Positions 19,661-31,248 of a DNA stretch of 64,000 nt are shown here, in pieces. Source of the stretch: Symsagittifera roscoffensis (taxonomy: Eukaryota > Xenacoelomorpha > Acoela > Convolutidae); assembly GCF_963678635.1 (NCBI RefSeq), contig NC_087062.1, positions 35,862,052 to 35,926,051 of the forward strand, given 5' to 3'. Numbering within the stretch: the first letter of the stretch is position 1; each line of letters starts with the position of its first letter. The notes beneath the pieces were generated by a model that made no database searches, was not told where the DNA came from, and saw only the letters and a list, made by a program, of their open reading frames with translations. Both the position numbers and the translations under genes were made by a program.

Positions 19661-21200
19661 GATTTGCAGTCCCTGGGAAAACGCTGACAGCTCCCCACCA
19701 GAAAGTTGTTAATTTTAAATTTCCAAACTCTGGGTTGCAAATAAATAGAAGAGTTAAGGTATTTGCCGTCTAACAGAAGTAAGATGAAAAAACATAGCAT
19801 TCTGTTGTTAGTTTGAACTAAATGACGTACTTAAACATTCGTACCGAGCATTCTGAAAAATTGTTCCAACACACATTTTAAACGTAGATACTTCTTCAAC
19901 ATGTGTCAAGTGAAACGCCAATTAAATATGTATAGATGGATGGTCGCAAGTGAGAAAGCTATTTAAATTTGAGCGCAACGCAAATCTTCAATTGCTTTCA
20001 GATGATATAAGAATTCTGTCAAATATGGTTTCTTAGAAAAAGAGTCTAAAAAACACCGCCCGCGCATAAATCTTCCTCCACTTTCTTCGTAAATTGAAAC
20101 AAAAATGACAAACATCCAACGTACAATTGTTCAAGAATGAGTATACCCTAAAAGGCAATCATTTGGATTTTTAGTGTGCAAAACTCATAACATTGTTTGC
20201 TCATTATAGTTCAAAATCTTTGTAGACTGATGATGGTCTTTCAAACAGCAAAATAAGAAACACGAACTTCACGAAAAGTAAACTTCACGAAATTCGAAAA
20301 TAAACTTCACAAAAACATCAAACAAAAACTCAAAATAAGCAAAAAACAAAACAAAAAATGCAAACCGTTCTACAAAAATGCGGCTTCAAAACCGGCAGAA
20401 TAACGCTAAGATTTCAATGCCCATTCAAAGTTAGAATTGGTTGCGATTGATTGCAGACTTACCTGGGTGCATTAGGACCTCGACAGCGTCTGCATGAAGT
20501 TACAGGGGTCTGAAATCCCTTTGAAACAGTGGTCTTATTCATGAGCAGCTTCTCTGATTTGAATTTTTAACTTAACTGAACAAACAGCCGGAAGGCGCAA
20601 GAAAGTCGCGCTAATTCATTTCGCAAATGTTCCTAATTGACAACTTAAGCCAGACAATCTATTCTTTTTCATAAAAATTGAAACACCTTCCTTTCCCCAA
20701 AGGCAACAAGCCGGACATTCGATGCTAAGTAATCCATCAAACTTTGAATTATTATATTTTCTTCCGCTCCCATTGTCTATGCTTTTTTTGATGAAATACA
20801 CCGCTTAAAATAAAAACAGTATCAAATAGATGCAATTTTATTTTCATGCATTCCATAATTTTTTTAAGCTAATCATGGGTTCCACTTTTCGATGTCTTGA
20901 AATGATCTTTCAATTAAACAGCTCAGTAGGAAAACGAACGTACATAACATGTATTGCACAACTAGATTACATATATAAACACTTTCATAACGACAGACAA
21001 TAAATAAATTAAAAAGAGTAAAAATTTAAACGCAAAAAAGCAACAGAAATAAACGAATAAATCAAAAAGGAGTTTCTTTCAAGCATTTAAACTCGTACGA
21101 AGTATTCAACAAGTTCAACTGATTTTCATAGAACTCGTGTACAAAAAAAAATTGATATCATCAACTTTTTTTGAAGTCAAAACCGTAATTTGCCGAATGA
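19661..21200. other. Intergenic and probable 3' UTR of the SMARCC gene
   Basis: AT-rich sequence without a supported gene. The part nearest 21200 probably holds the 3' UTR of the minus-strand SMARCC gene. Confidence 0.45.
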
Positions 21201-24200
21201 TCACTCCTGGTCCATGCTTCGTTCACTGTCTCCTGATTCGGCATCGGCTATCTGCCCACTCTCCATTGGGGGCGCTGCAACCTCGCCAGATTGACTCATT
21301 GCTGTCGCAGAATTTGGCAGCGGAGCCGGCTGCCCTCCCGTTGAATGAGTGGCCATCATATGGGGAGGAGGATATTGAGCATGCGATGTTGGTGGCGGAC
21401 CCATTTGAGGATGGGGATAGTGCCCTGGGTATGCGTGGTAGCCTTGATGCTGCATCTGATGTTGAGGAGGATAATTTGGGTTCTCTGGATGCCCACTTTG
21501 CTGCATTGATGGGGCTTGGTATCCTCTGTGAGGCATTTGAGAGGCAGATTGTTGAGGATACATTGGCATTTGATGAGCTGACGGAGGCGCGTTTCCTGTG
21601 TATCCGTGATGCGATGTCCCAGAATTTGCATAGGGTCCAGAAGGGTTCATCATACTCGAGGGATGACCGGGATATCCTGGTCTTTCATTTCCATAATGCA
21701 TGGTAGATGGTCCAGTTTGCGATTGCGGAGCAGAGGAAGGCGGTGGTCCACTAGGAGCTCCATGACCTGCAGGTTGTGGAGTTGGAACAGTACCGGCATA
21801 TGTCGCAGCATGCGGTTGAGAACTTGCACTGGAAGCAATAGATGACTGCGACACGTTTGAGCCGCTAGAAGCCCTTGCAGCCAATTGGCTAGATGGAACC
21901 ATTGATCCAGGCTGATTAGAGGGATATTTTGGATGCTGATACGGAACTCCGACCGAAGCGGGATTTTGAGCAGCAGGAGGATAGACAGCTGCAGAAGGGT
22001 TCGCAACTTGTTTGATTGGAAACACTCCAGATTTTACTGAGTCTTGCACGCTGGCTGCCGATGAACCGGACACCGAGGATCCACTAGCAGATGAAACTGA
22101 AGAAGACGGCGAAGAAGTTGCATAGGAAGGCTGATGCTGATTGTGAGCCATAGATACACCAACAGAAGCAGGGGCAGAAGTTTCAGATTGCGGCGGAGCT
22201 TGAGGAGTTCTCGAATTTGGCCGAGGTTGCACAGGAGGCTGTTGAGCTTCTGGACGAGCAGACTGCATGCTAGCAGAAGCCGGCGATCCAGGGGCTGGAG
22301 CGTACGTAGAACCGTATGCTCCCATAGCTGGTCTGAGATGCATCTGACCATGAGGCCCAGCTGGATGATAAGGATGTCCAGATCCAGCCGGTGGCAATTG
22401 AGCAGTCCCAGGCGCTGTTTGCATTTGCCTTGAGATAGGATGTGCTGCGTATGAAGGGTGACTAGCAGGACCCGGAGAGCCCCTCATTGGACCTTGCGGT
22501 CTAGTAGTGGGTTGCGTTGGCGCGACAAAACCCGATGGCTGAGAAGGTCCAGGTTGACCATAATGTTGGGATACAGGAGGCGCAGTAGGGCTATTTTGAA
22601 AGCCAGTTGAAGCCACCTGAGAATGTGAGGGCTTCTCAGTTACTACACTGGCAGGTATTACTAATTCGCTGCTGGATGTAGAAGTTTTCTTGGCAGTCAG
22701 TGCTTCAAGCGCCATATCTGCCATGCCGACACCTTTAAGTTTCTCTTCTGTAGTTTTAATCTGCTCCATGTAAAACTGTTGGCGCTCTTTCATTAGCTCA
22801 GTCTTCTGACATTCAAGCGTATCGCGTTCTTTCTCGATCATGCTTTCGAGCTCTTCGAAATACTTCATCTTCATATCAAGTTTCTTCATCTGCGTTTCAA
22901 TCACAATAGCCACTAGACTTTTAATTCTACGCTCTTCTAGACCTTGCAAATGCTTGGCTTTTACAGCTGAGGCAGCCAATGCAGTTGACGCTGCGACTGT
23001 TAGACTCTTCTTTGCTTCTTCAGGGTCGTACTCTTTCTTCACTGTAACCTCAGAATCTTCGTCCATCTTCTCTTCACTCAATTTACCTTCGGTGGACTCT
23101 TCGCTCTTTTGGGCAACTTTACTTTCTGGTTTGCTTGCTTCTGAAACATCATCTTGTGGAGCACCAGCGACACATCCCATTGCTTCGATCGTAGCATCAG
23201 AGTCGGCAGAAGTCTCGGACGAAGTCGCTCCTCCAACATCAGTTTCCATAGCTTCTTCAGTTTTTCCTTCTTCTGATTCGGTTTCCGCAATCTTTTCATC
23301 TTTTTTATCACTTTTCTTGTCTTTCTTGGCGTCTTCCGATTCTTCTTTGCCGTCCTCATCATTATCAGCCACAATTTCTTCCTCGTCACATCCTGCAATG
23401 TCACTCAACTTCACAATTCCCTTTACCTCGGTCACTCCTTGTTTTTCAGCTTCTTTGATCTTTTCCTCTACAAATGCTTTCGGTAATTCCTCATTTATCT
23501 CCTCAAACTTTTCCAGAGCCGACTCAGTTGCCATCTTAGCTATTCTCGGATCCACGACGGATGATAAAAACGCAACTGTAGTCATCAAAGGGTTTCCTTG
23601 TTGGCTATACGGAACGGGTAAAATTTCTTCCAGTCCATTTAGCTTCGACGGATCCACATATGGATCCTCAATGGGCAGTTGAAGAAACTGCATAATACAC
23701 TGATGTTGCGTCCTGGTTCCAACATGCTCAGCCACCCGATTCCAGTCATCTTTGAACAACTCCACTGCTTCCAGGAGAGACAGCAGCTCTTTATCCGACC
23801 ATTGCTTATCCTTCACTTTTGTGTACTTGTCGGTCCTAAGGCCTAAGTTTTTGGCCAAAACTGTCCCAGCACCAGCAGCTATCGACGATGCATCAACAAC
23901 TGAAGATGCTCCTTCTGTTGTTTTTGCCGAATCTTTTGCCTCGCTTATAACTTCTTTCTTGGGTTCAACAATCTTTGATGGACGGACCGGTTGAATTGGT
24001 TTCAGTCCCGAAGGTGTGTCACCTAAGACGTGGAAATGGGAAGTCGCAGGTGGTCCCATCGGTTTGGGTCTGTCGATCAAGTCAATTTGGAAGTTTATTA
24101 AGCCCCACTGTTCCAGGAAAGACTGGATACGCATCAACGCACACACATCGCCGGTAAGATTTCGCCGCAATGCCGTGGTCGATAAATATTCCTGTGGATT

Positions 24201-25733
24201 GATCCGGTAGGAATCGATCATGAAATTTCTGTACGACAGATATATTTCGGGAGTCTTGGATTTATTCTTCTCATTGAAAAACTCCGGTAGCGCTCTCTTT
24301 TCAATAGCATGTATCGCATTATAGTCAAACCAAGCAGCATATGATGGCATTATAATATGATGAGTTTGTTCCGTGGCCGTTTTATGTTTCGAGCTGCTAT
24401 CTTTCAAAGCTGCATTCGCAGTTTCCAAAACGGTCACTTGATTCTTCGTGAAGTCAATGCTGCTTTGGTTAGCTTTCTCCGCGGCACAATTGGTTGATGC
24501 CTCTTTCTGTGGAGCTTCTTTAACGCTACTCGTTTCCTTCGACTGTTGAGATGTGGATGCTGCAGTTACAAAAGATGTGCTTGCCTCTGATTCAACTGGC
24601 TTTGTCGAGACAGGAGCTTCTTCTTTGGGTGCATCATCTGGAGTGAAAGTCGGGATATCACTTGAGGACGAATCTGGCGCTACTTTATTAGGCGAAGTCA
24701 TCGAATTCTGATCAAAGTTGATATCACTGCTGCTTTCGTCTTCATCAGCCCGGCGTTTTTTCGGAGCAGTTTTCCGTTTCTTCTTGTCAGAGTTATTCGC
24801 CACTGGAGACGGAGACTTCTTCCGTTTTCCAGAGACCCGTTCGTTGATTGAACTCACGGGGATGCAAGGAGTGATCGTGTTGCGATACACGGGTGACGTC
24901 ATGAATTTCTTCCCCTCGGCTGTATTCAGCGCATAATCGTCCTCACACATCCATTCATTGAAATCATCCAAGTCCAAAACCCATCGAGCATTTACTTCAT
25001 ATTTTTCAGCTGGCATTTGAAGATCATGAATGTCAATTTTGGATTCTATCGTCGGCACATAATGAGACGGTAAAAAGCAGACACAACTGTCCGGGTAAAA
25101 CCAAAGATGCACCAGACAGTTAGTACCGTTATTGTAAATAGGTCGCACAAAATCTTCGTCCGTGGGTGGAGGTGGCCCAGGGGGGTAAATTACATGTGTT
25201 GCCTCTTCAAAATTACTCGTCACATTTCCTTTATGTCGCTTCAGTATTTCAACCAACTTCACCGAAAGTTTTGGATCCACGTCAGGTCTTATGAACACTA
25301 TAGGCACTGAAAACAATTTGGCTTGAACCAAGCATTCCTCGATGGCCATAAGAGCTTCAGCAACACTGTCCAGTCTATTCGGCGACGTGAAATCGAATCG
25401 GCGCCAATTTCGTTCACTCTTTACTCTGTACATAGTTCCCAGAATCAAGCACAGAGCTCCGCCTGGTCTGAAGTCCAAGAAAAGCTTCACCGGAAGTCTC
25501 GTCATCACAGGTTTGCTAACATTTCGACCGAAAGATGTCTCATAACAGTTGAGCATTTGAATTATGAGCCCAGCTAGAGACTTTGTTGAAACTACTTCGG
25601 ATGAGAGATACTTGCTGAAGACTTCACTAGAGGCGAGCCACTTGCGTACATCTTCAAGCATCGCAAGTGTTTCGTTATCTTCGAAAAACTTCTGAAGCGA
25701 CTGCCCGTCTTTTCTGACGAGATCGGGAATCAT
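21201..25733 (-). CDS. SWI/SNF complex subunit SMARCC (BAF155/170, Moira, SWI3 family)
   Basis: 1,510 residues in one uninterrupted exon. SMARCC proteins form the dimeric scaffold of SWI/SNF chromatin-remodelling complexes in the nucleus. The N-terminal SMARCC module spans about 1-290 and is followed by basic NLS-like stretches (KKKRKTAPKKRR) near 310-335. A SWIRM domain lies at about 457-550 (HHIIMPSYAAWFD to WGLINFQID). A SANT domain lies at about 640-690 (WSDKELLSLLEAVELFKDDW). An acidic/Lys-rich linker follows, then a coiled coil at about 925-1000. The tail from about 1005 is Pro/Gln/Ser/Gly-rich. Domain order and spacing match the family; the long tail makes it larger than most. TTATTTTCAG precedes the ATG by 15 nt, an acceptor consistent with a spliced leader or 5'-UTR intron. 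The absence of introns over 4.5 kb is notable in a genome where TCF25 has them. Confidence 0.97.
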   Translation of the reverse strand: MIPDLVRKDGQSLQKFFEDNETLAMLEDVRKWLASSEVFSKYLSSEVVSTKSLAGLIIQMLNCYETSFGRNVSKPVMTRLPVKLFLDFRPGGALCLILGTMYRVKSERNWRRFDFTSPNRLDSVAEALMAIEECLVQAKLFSVPIVFIRPDVDPKLSVKLVEILKRHKGNVTSNFEEATHVIYPPGPPPPTDEDFVRPIYNNGTNCLVHLWFYPDSCVCFLPSHYVPTIESKIDIHDLQMPAEKYEVNARWVLDLDDFNEWMCEDDYALNTAEGKKFMTSPVYRNTITPCIPVSSINERVSGKRKKSPSPVANNSDKKKRKTAPKKRRADEDESSSDINFDQNSMTSPNKVAPDSSSSDIPTFTPDDAPKEEAPVSTKPVESEASTSFVTAASTSQQSKETSSVKEAPQKEASTNCAAEKANQSSIDFTKNQVTVLETANAALKDSSSKHKTATEQTHHIIMPSYAAWFDYNAIHAIEKRALPEFFNEKNKSKTPEIYLSYRNFMIDSYRINPQEYLSTTALRRNLTGDVCALMRIQSFLEQWGLINFQIDLIDRPKPMGPPATSHFHVLGDTPSGLKPIQPVRPSKIVEPKKEVISEAKDSAKTTEGASSVVDASSIAAGAGTVLAKNLGLRTDKYTKVKDKQWSDKELLSLLEAVELFKDDWNRVAEHVGTRTQHQCIMQFLQLPIEDPYVDPSKLNGLEEILPVPYSQQGNPLMTTVAFLSSVVDPRIAKMATESALEKFEEINEELPKAFVEEKIKEAEKQGVTEVKGIVKLSDIAGCDEEEIVADNDEDGKEESEDAKKDKKSDKKDEKIAETESEEGKTEEAMETDVGGATSSETSADSDATIEAMGCVAGAPQDDVSEASKPESKVAQKSEESTEGKLSEEKMDEDSEVTVKKEYDPEEAKKSLTVAASTALAASAVKAKHLQGLEERRIKSLVAIVIETQMKKLDMKMKYFEELESMIEKERDTLECQKTELMKERQQFYMEQIKTTEEKLKGVGMADMALEALTAKKTSTSSSELVIPASVVTEKPSHSQVASTGFQNSPTAPPVSQHYGQPGPSQPSGFVAPTQPTTRPQGPMRGSPGPASHPSYAAHPISRQMQTAPGTAQLPPAGSGHPYHPAGPHGQMHLRPAMGAYGSTYAPAPGSPASASMQSARPEAQQPPVQPRPNSRTPQAPPQSETSAPASVGVSMAHNQHQPSYATSSPSSSVSSASGSSVSGSSAASVQDSVKSGVFPIKQVANPSAAVYPPAAQNPASVGVPYQHPKYPSNQPGSMVPSSQLAARASSGSNVSQSSIASSASSQPHAATYAGTVPTPQPAGHGAPSGPPPSSAPQSQTGPSTMHYGNERPGYPGHPSSMMNPSGPYANSGTSHHGYTGNAPPSAHQMPMYPQQSASQMPHRGYQAPSMQQSGHPENPNYPPQHQMQHQGYHAYPGHYPHPQMGPPPTSHAQYPPPHMMATHSTGGQPAPLPNSATAMSQSGEVAAPPMESGQIADAESGDSERSMDQE

Positions 25734-25748
25734 GGTGACAGTACTGAT

Positions 25749-25759
25749 CTGAAAATAAC
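25749..25759 (-). promoter_or_regulatory. Splice acceptor in the 5' UTR of SMARCC (possible trans-splice site)
   Basis: The minus strand reads GTTATTTTCAG, with the coding ATG 15 nt further on. The site resembles nematode 3' splice sites. No upstream exon is evident in the next 1 kb. Confidence 0.5.
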
Positions 25760-26994
25760 TTCATTTGTGTGGTGATTGTCATTTTTTTCTTCAAATTATT
25801 GTCTTAATTGTGTAAACAGGTCTTTCGTATTTGGCATTCACTTATTTATTCTCTCCGTTGGAGAGAATGTCATTAGAAACTTTTAATGTTTTAACTTTGA
25901 GACAAAATCACTCTTTATTTTTTACTCTTTTATCAATTGTAATTAAGTAGAACTAGCTGTAACAAAAGTTCATCAAATTGTTACAAAATACGTTCATTAG
26001 TTATGCAACAAAAACATAAAAAAACATAAGTAGAAAAAAATCGTAGAAAGTTATGAAAAAACAATTTAAAAACATAAATCGAAAAAAATCTTTAAAATTT
26101 CTCGATGTCGCGATTAAAAAAACTCATTCCACACAAAAACCCAGAAATTTGACTAGTAAACTAGTACGTGACAAAATTTACTAAGTGTCAACAAAGTCAA
26201 CCATTTTTGAGCTGACAAAGTTGATACGAGAAAAATATGATTATAAAAAGTCTTTAACTTTTACGTCTCACCCGAAACTACAATGAACAACACTTGCACT
26301 TGCAACTACAATGAAATTTGCTTACAGAAATTTGCCAAGAAAAAGTTCTCACCTGATACTAAAATGAACAAAGCTAGCAATACTCCCCTGATGCTTGAAT
26401 TGAGGATGCTTACATCATAAGCAAAATCCGTGAATTGGCAACTTAGCTTACAGAACATGAACAGACAATTCAATTTTAACCAATTTTTTTTCAATTGCTA
26501 TCCCTAGACCATTTGGTAATTAGCCTGAAAGATGTTAGGGTTCAATATAAAACACAGAGGCTAAGCGATACTAAAAAATAGCATTGCAAACTAGCAGACA
26601 GGGGAAAGGAAAGGAGAGCCACTAAGTCCAAAGAAAACAGAAAACGAGTGTTATTTGCGGAAAACACGTCCAGAAACACATGCGATAGCGTTTAAAATGA
26701 AAACTGTTGTCATGAAAAACTTTGAACTTTAAATTCTATTCTTAGATTTTTAACGCTTTGTGCGACCCGGAGGAAAGCATACAAATTATGGTTCCCTCGA
26801 AGGAACCAAAATTGGTTAGTAAGCCGATAAAATATAAGCCGTAATCATTTAGGCAAAAAATTTTTTAAGCGAAAAAGTAAAAAAAAAAGAAAATATACGA
26901 AGCCAAGGTTAGTATAATTACAAATTGCAGGAGTAAATGAAAACATTTAGAGCAACTACAAAGAAAACTGCATACAACAAAAAAATTTGACAGA
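25760..26994. other. Intergenic, no gene seen
   Basis: AT-rich DNA upstream of SMARCC, presumably with its promoter. Short frames have no recognisable content. Confidence 0.45.
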
Positions 26995-27150
26995 CAACTA
27001 AGCCGACAAAACACAAGCAGACAAATAAGCCGACAATTCTTTGAAACGCAATACGTTTGGAACAAAAAGGTCCTGCTCAGATTCATACCCAGGACCTTTG
27101 GCGTACTCGTTACCTCCAGACTAAGTGTGCCAGAGAAGCACATTCATAAA
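26995..27150 (-). repeat. tRNA-derived SINE-like copy
   Basis: The minus strand carries an A-box-like TTAGTCTGGAGGTAACG and a B-box-like GGTATGAATCTGAGC. Their spacing is as in a tRNA, but without a foldable cloverleaf. It is clearly related to 50100-50190. The left flank holds AACTAAGCCGACAAAACAC. Confidence 0.6.
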
Positions 27151-27267
27151 TTTGAATTTATGAACCAAGAGATTCGTTTAAAATAGTTGTTAACCCTAAA
27201 AAGTCTATATTCCGATTTGATAACGCTTGCTAATCGCGAGCTTGAACAAGAGACAAATCGAAACAAA

Positions 27268-27784
27268 ACTGCTCGTATCAGGGCGAAGCCCTGAATGTTC
27301 CGACTGCCTTTTAATGTTTATGGAGCAGTAATAACCTATAAACAAATTAAAGGTAATAAAATAAAATGATAACTTTTTTTCTGAAATTTGAAATTTTTTA
27401 TAAAAATCATCTCACCACACGCCATATTAAGTACAAAAGGATAGATTTCGCTCCTTGTAACAGATTAATTATAGCAAATAAGCGTCTTTTAACCAATTTG
27501 GAACGATTTCTAAGACGGATTAAATCTCCGCTTACGCGTTAATAGCGCGAAATTTATCGCGCGTTAATTGTCCCAAATTGGCAATCTTTAAACCCCCATA
27601 ACTTTACAAAAAATGATCACAGGTGAAATATCTTTTCAAATTTAAGCTCAAGACAACAATACTTTCTGAATGATATAAAAAAATTCCGTCAAAAATGGCT
27701 AGGTAAAAAGTCGAAACTTGTCTGAAGAAAAAAAACCCACCCCGAGCTCAAATATTCCGTTACTTTCGTATCGAAAGTCGGAAC
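27268..27784. repeat. Solo arm of the foldback family
   Basis: About 517 bp match the right arm of the foldback at 15330-16443, from ACTGCTCGTATCAGGGC to TTACTTTCGTATCGAAAG. The opposite arm is absent, so this is either a solo element or a decayed foldback. Confidence 0.8.
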
Positions 27785-28621
27785 AACAATGTCTATCCAA
27801 TTAGCGACTCCTGGCTTTACTGCGCTTTTATTCGGCAAAACTGTTAATGTGCGCCTGAAACAGGGTTCAACGCTTCATCGACTGTTACGAATTTTCGCAT
27901 GTTACGAATTGTCACTTCACTACATTTCGTGTTCTTTTATGGTTCTCATTTAGATCCACGCTTAACTGACGGTACAATCAAGGTTGAAACTGTTTTCTCA
28001 AACACTGAATTTCAAATATAGAATTTGCTTTTAAGATTTCGCATTAGAATTTGTAGATAATCTGAAAAATATCAACATAGTAGGGGAAAATTTAATTAAC
28101 ACATTAAAATTACTTTTGGCTGCACACAATTTCGCATATCAATAAATAAATTCGGATAAAACTGCAAACGGAATGAAAAAAAATGAAACACCCGCCGTGG
28201 AATATGAATGTCGAAAAGGTTTTCTTTTAATAAACTCTGAAGCCACATACGGCTCTACGATTTTGCAAGCGCATGGAGCCATATATGAACAACTAGTCTC
28301 CGTCTGCTTGAAAATCGATCGCGGGATTTATGGATTCCCATTATAGTCAAATTACAATCATAACACTTAGTTAAGTATGCTGCGTTAAACACTTAGCAGT
28401 GCAATGAGCATAATTATTTCAACACGTCAAAATAAGTTACCCAAAATATAAGAGTAACGAAAATAATAATGAGAAGTGGTGGAATTCAGTTCCTCGTATA
28501 AATGAATGGTCACAATTAAACTCAATAAATACAATTAGCCAATCCTGATAGGATTAAACGAGATTCTAAAAAATAGAAATAAAATGAGATGAAAAATGAG
28601 CACCACGCATACCAGCCACTG
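27785..28621. other. Intergenic and probable 3' UTR
   Basis: No gene recognised. The right part probably holds the 3' UTR of the minus-strand zinc-finger gene ending at 28622. Confidence 0.45.
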
Positions 28622-29664
28622 TTACGCAATATCCAGACGATTCCCGACTCTACGATTAACATTTGACATGAAATTCGCTTTTCTTCTTGACTTTTTGCAA
28701 ACAACAGTTTTGGTCTTCACGGACGATCCAAAATGAGGATCTTTTCCCCGTTCAATGATCGGGGCTCGAAACTTTACTCGGACAACTTTAAGTGCGTCTG
28801 CTTTGGGTTGACACAAGATTGGGTCTTTTTTCAAATCTTTTTCATCGACAAATTTTCCCTTCACAGATGTTGTTGCATTTTGGGCGGTTTTCGGCTGTAA
28901 ATGGATAGTTGAAGGTATGATATCCAACCACTTGTTAGGGTGCAACTGTCCCTCACTTTTCAGGGAACTGTTAAGGCAGCCAGACAAAGTTTTGATACCA
29001 GATACCGTTGAGTAATCATGATCCGCCATGATAACAGAACTCTGATGAGAAGGAACAAATTCCACGTGTTTTGTTGTGTCCTCAATTTCAAATCGTTTGG
29101 AATGTTCTCCGATTGAACATGGATAACTTTTTTCGAACGTTTTTGCTGTAGTAGATGAGTAGTGAATGCTTTCGTCCTTGCTGGGAATATCAACTCGAGT
29201 AGTTCCTTCGGCGCCAGGCGCACCTTCGCATGTCCCGTCTGTCTCTTTAGGACAGCTCATCAATCCTTCAATTCCAGGTTCATTCGGGGACAACACGCCA
29301 TCTAGAACCCCACTCATGAATTTATCCAAGGATTCTGTAAAACAGAACTCTGGGTTCATGTCCGGATCCCTTGAGTCAAAGCTAGTGAAAAAGCTGGGCG
29401 ATTCCAGGCACCCCGGAAGTTGCAATCCCTGTAGAGAATCATCTGAAAGCTCTGGCGTTAGAGGTTCCTGAGGCCTAGCAGGAGGCGGTCTGGCAAAGTT
29501 AGATATTTCGCTCTTGGCATCTTCGAAAAGCTTGGAGCTCGGAGACCCTTCTAGTGGCGAAGATGGTTCCGAGTGATGGTTCTGGTTGGCAGTTGAGAAT
29601 GTTCCGATTGTGTTGTTCTCCGGTTCTGAGAAACCCCCAGTAATCGAAGCGCTTTCGGAAGAAC
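28622..29664 (-). CDS. C3HC3H zinc-finger gene (KANSL2/INO80D-like), exon 3
   Basis: Terminal exon, 1,043 nt, entered at acceptor TTTCAATTCAG|GTTC and ending at the TAA at 28622-28624. It encodes about 346 residues, mostly acidic and Ser/Pro-rich (PLTPELSDDSLQG near the start), with a basic end (KKSRRKANFMSNVNRR). The phase fits exon 2, which ends with one base of a codon. No domain beyond low complexity is seen here; assignment to the gene rests on splice phase and frame continuity. Confidence 0.75.
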
Positions 29665-29886
29665 CTGAATTGAAAGAAAGTTCGAGGATCCCTCATTTTG
29701 AAATGAGGTACTAAATTTCTATTCCTAAGTTTATATGAGGCAAGTATATTCAATTTCAATTCGTTTTTCAGCATCAAAGAACGACGTATGACCCCACCAG
29801 CATGCAAGATAATATTTACTATTCAATGCAAAAAAAAACTTTTTCAAGAACACTAATTAGGACCGTCCTAGTTAGTAAGAAGTTAC

Positions 29887-30063
29887 TTGATTGGGAGTTG
29901 CTGAGTTCCCACTCGTAGTCCGGGTAGGGTCTGCTCAGGATATTGGTCAGACTCTTTCCGCCTGTCTGTATCATCCTCGGCTGTCGTCTCCTCCTTTTCT
30001 TCCAAATACGCACAGTGGCACTCACTCGAGCTCTCTTCTCCCCTATATAACACATCAAAGTCA
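29887..30063 (-). CDS. C3HC3H zinc-finger gene (KANSL2/INO80D-like), exon 2
   Basis: 177 nt, phase 1 at both ends. The donor is CAATCAA|GTAACT at 29886; the acceptor, AAAGGATGAG, ends at 30064. The phase-consistent reading gives a basic segment (KKRRRRQPR) then NILSRPYPDYEWEL. Another frame here starts with an ATG and is open and acidic, but its phases fit neither neighbouring exon. The acceptor is weak, so the exact left edge is uncertain. Confidence 0.55.
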
Positions 30064-30374
30064 CTCATCCTTTACCGAAATGACATGAGTAGGACTCATT
30101 TGTTCATGTTTTACGCTGACTTATTTTGCCTATTTATTCTAAGGACAAGCATCTAAGATATTTTTCTAGGCTGATTAATTTTCTCACCCTCGCAAGCAAC
30201 GAGAATAACATTATCGAGACTGTCAAACGATAATTAAAAAAGAATCTACTCGAAATCAAATTAAAAGACGACAGTGTAATCAAACTGTGTAGCAATATAT
30301 GTCATAACTTTGTACGCAGACACATGTCTTGCAGTAACAAATTTCAGATGGCGTTTATTTCCTGGGAAACTTAC

Positions 30375-31071
30375 CTCCTTTCATTTCGGCTGCCTCTCTC
30401 TTCTTTTTCATGGCTTCCAACTTTGCTGCTCTCAATTCATCTCGTGCCAATTTGCGAGCTCGTTTGGCCCTACACCTTTCCAAATAATTCATTTTTTTCT
30501 GACTTTTGAGTCTAACTTTTTCTGCCTCTGAAGCAATCTTGCAATGCTCCTCGCACAGTTTAGCACTCAAGCTTAGAGGAATATTAGCTTTGTGATACAC
30601 GTTGCTAATCAGAGGAACCGTTGCTTTGCAAAGCGAGAAATCCGTATGCCTGGCCCGACAAAACTCAAACAATTTCTGGTCAGCATCATTTGCGGCGAAA
30701 TGTTTTAAACAATAGGAAGCACTCGGTAAAATATCATGGTCACAATTTTCAAATTTACATCTTTTGGTTCCAATGTCAACTGAATCATCGGACAAGCTCA
30801 AAATTCGATTGAACAGACGGATAGAAAAAGTTTCATCTGTCGACACCGATATGACGTAATTCTCTCTCGTTACGTCATCATTTTCACCACTGTCAGTTGC
30901 GCAATCATCGCTCGGATCGGAAGCAATGGTAATCCTTAGGTTGTCCCCATTTTCCGTTTCTTCAGCAGTCGACACCAATTGTTCGACCGTGAAAATAGTC
31001 TCGGCAGGCGAAAAAAACTCAAATTTTTCAGTCAAACTTTTCTCCTTAGTTTCATCTAAGGGCAAACACAT
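30375..31071 (-). CDS. C3HC3H zinc-finger gene (KANSL2/INO80D-like), exon 1
   Basis: The exon runs from the ATG at 31071 to donor GGAG|GTAAGT. The predicted whole protein is about 638 residues. Residues about 103-177 form the C3HC3H potential DNA-binding zinc finger shared by KANSL2 (NSL histone acetyltransferase complex) and INO80D (INO80 remodeller): RCKFENCDHDILPSASYC, then FCRARH, C and LCEEHC. A Lys/Arg/Glu-rich helix follows (about 185-230). The family usually has two such fingers and only one is seen here, so the N-terminal finger is absent or unrecognised. The gene lies 177 bp downstream of TCF25 on the same strand. TTGTTTTAG ends 9 nt before the ATG, consistent with a trans-spliced downstream operon gene. 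I cannot decide between KANSL2 and INO80D. Confidence 0.8.
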
Positions 31072-31248
31072 AACACAGTTCTAAAACAAGATTGTGGTAA
31101 TTTAATAATCTGTCTCGTAACTTCAATAAACATTCAATGTGTCACTATATCTAAACTTGGCGTCTACAGAAGAAATTTATGGCAATGTAAATTCAGCTAT
31201 TTATAATATTCAAGCACCAGTTTGGTTAATGCCAAAAGAACTATTAAG

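Noticed and set aside
20616..20801. Small minus-strand frame MYFIKKSIDNGSG
   Set aside because: No motif, no splice context and composition like the surrounding non-coding DNA.
29883..30068. Acidic 60-codon frame starting MSDFDVLYRG as an independent small gene or exon 2
   Set aside because: Its splice phases fit neither exon 1 nor exon 3, whereas the alternative frame fits both.
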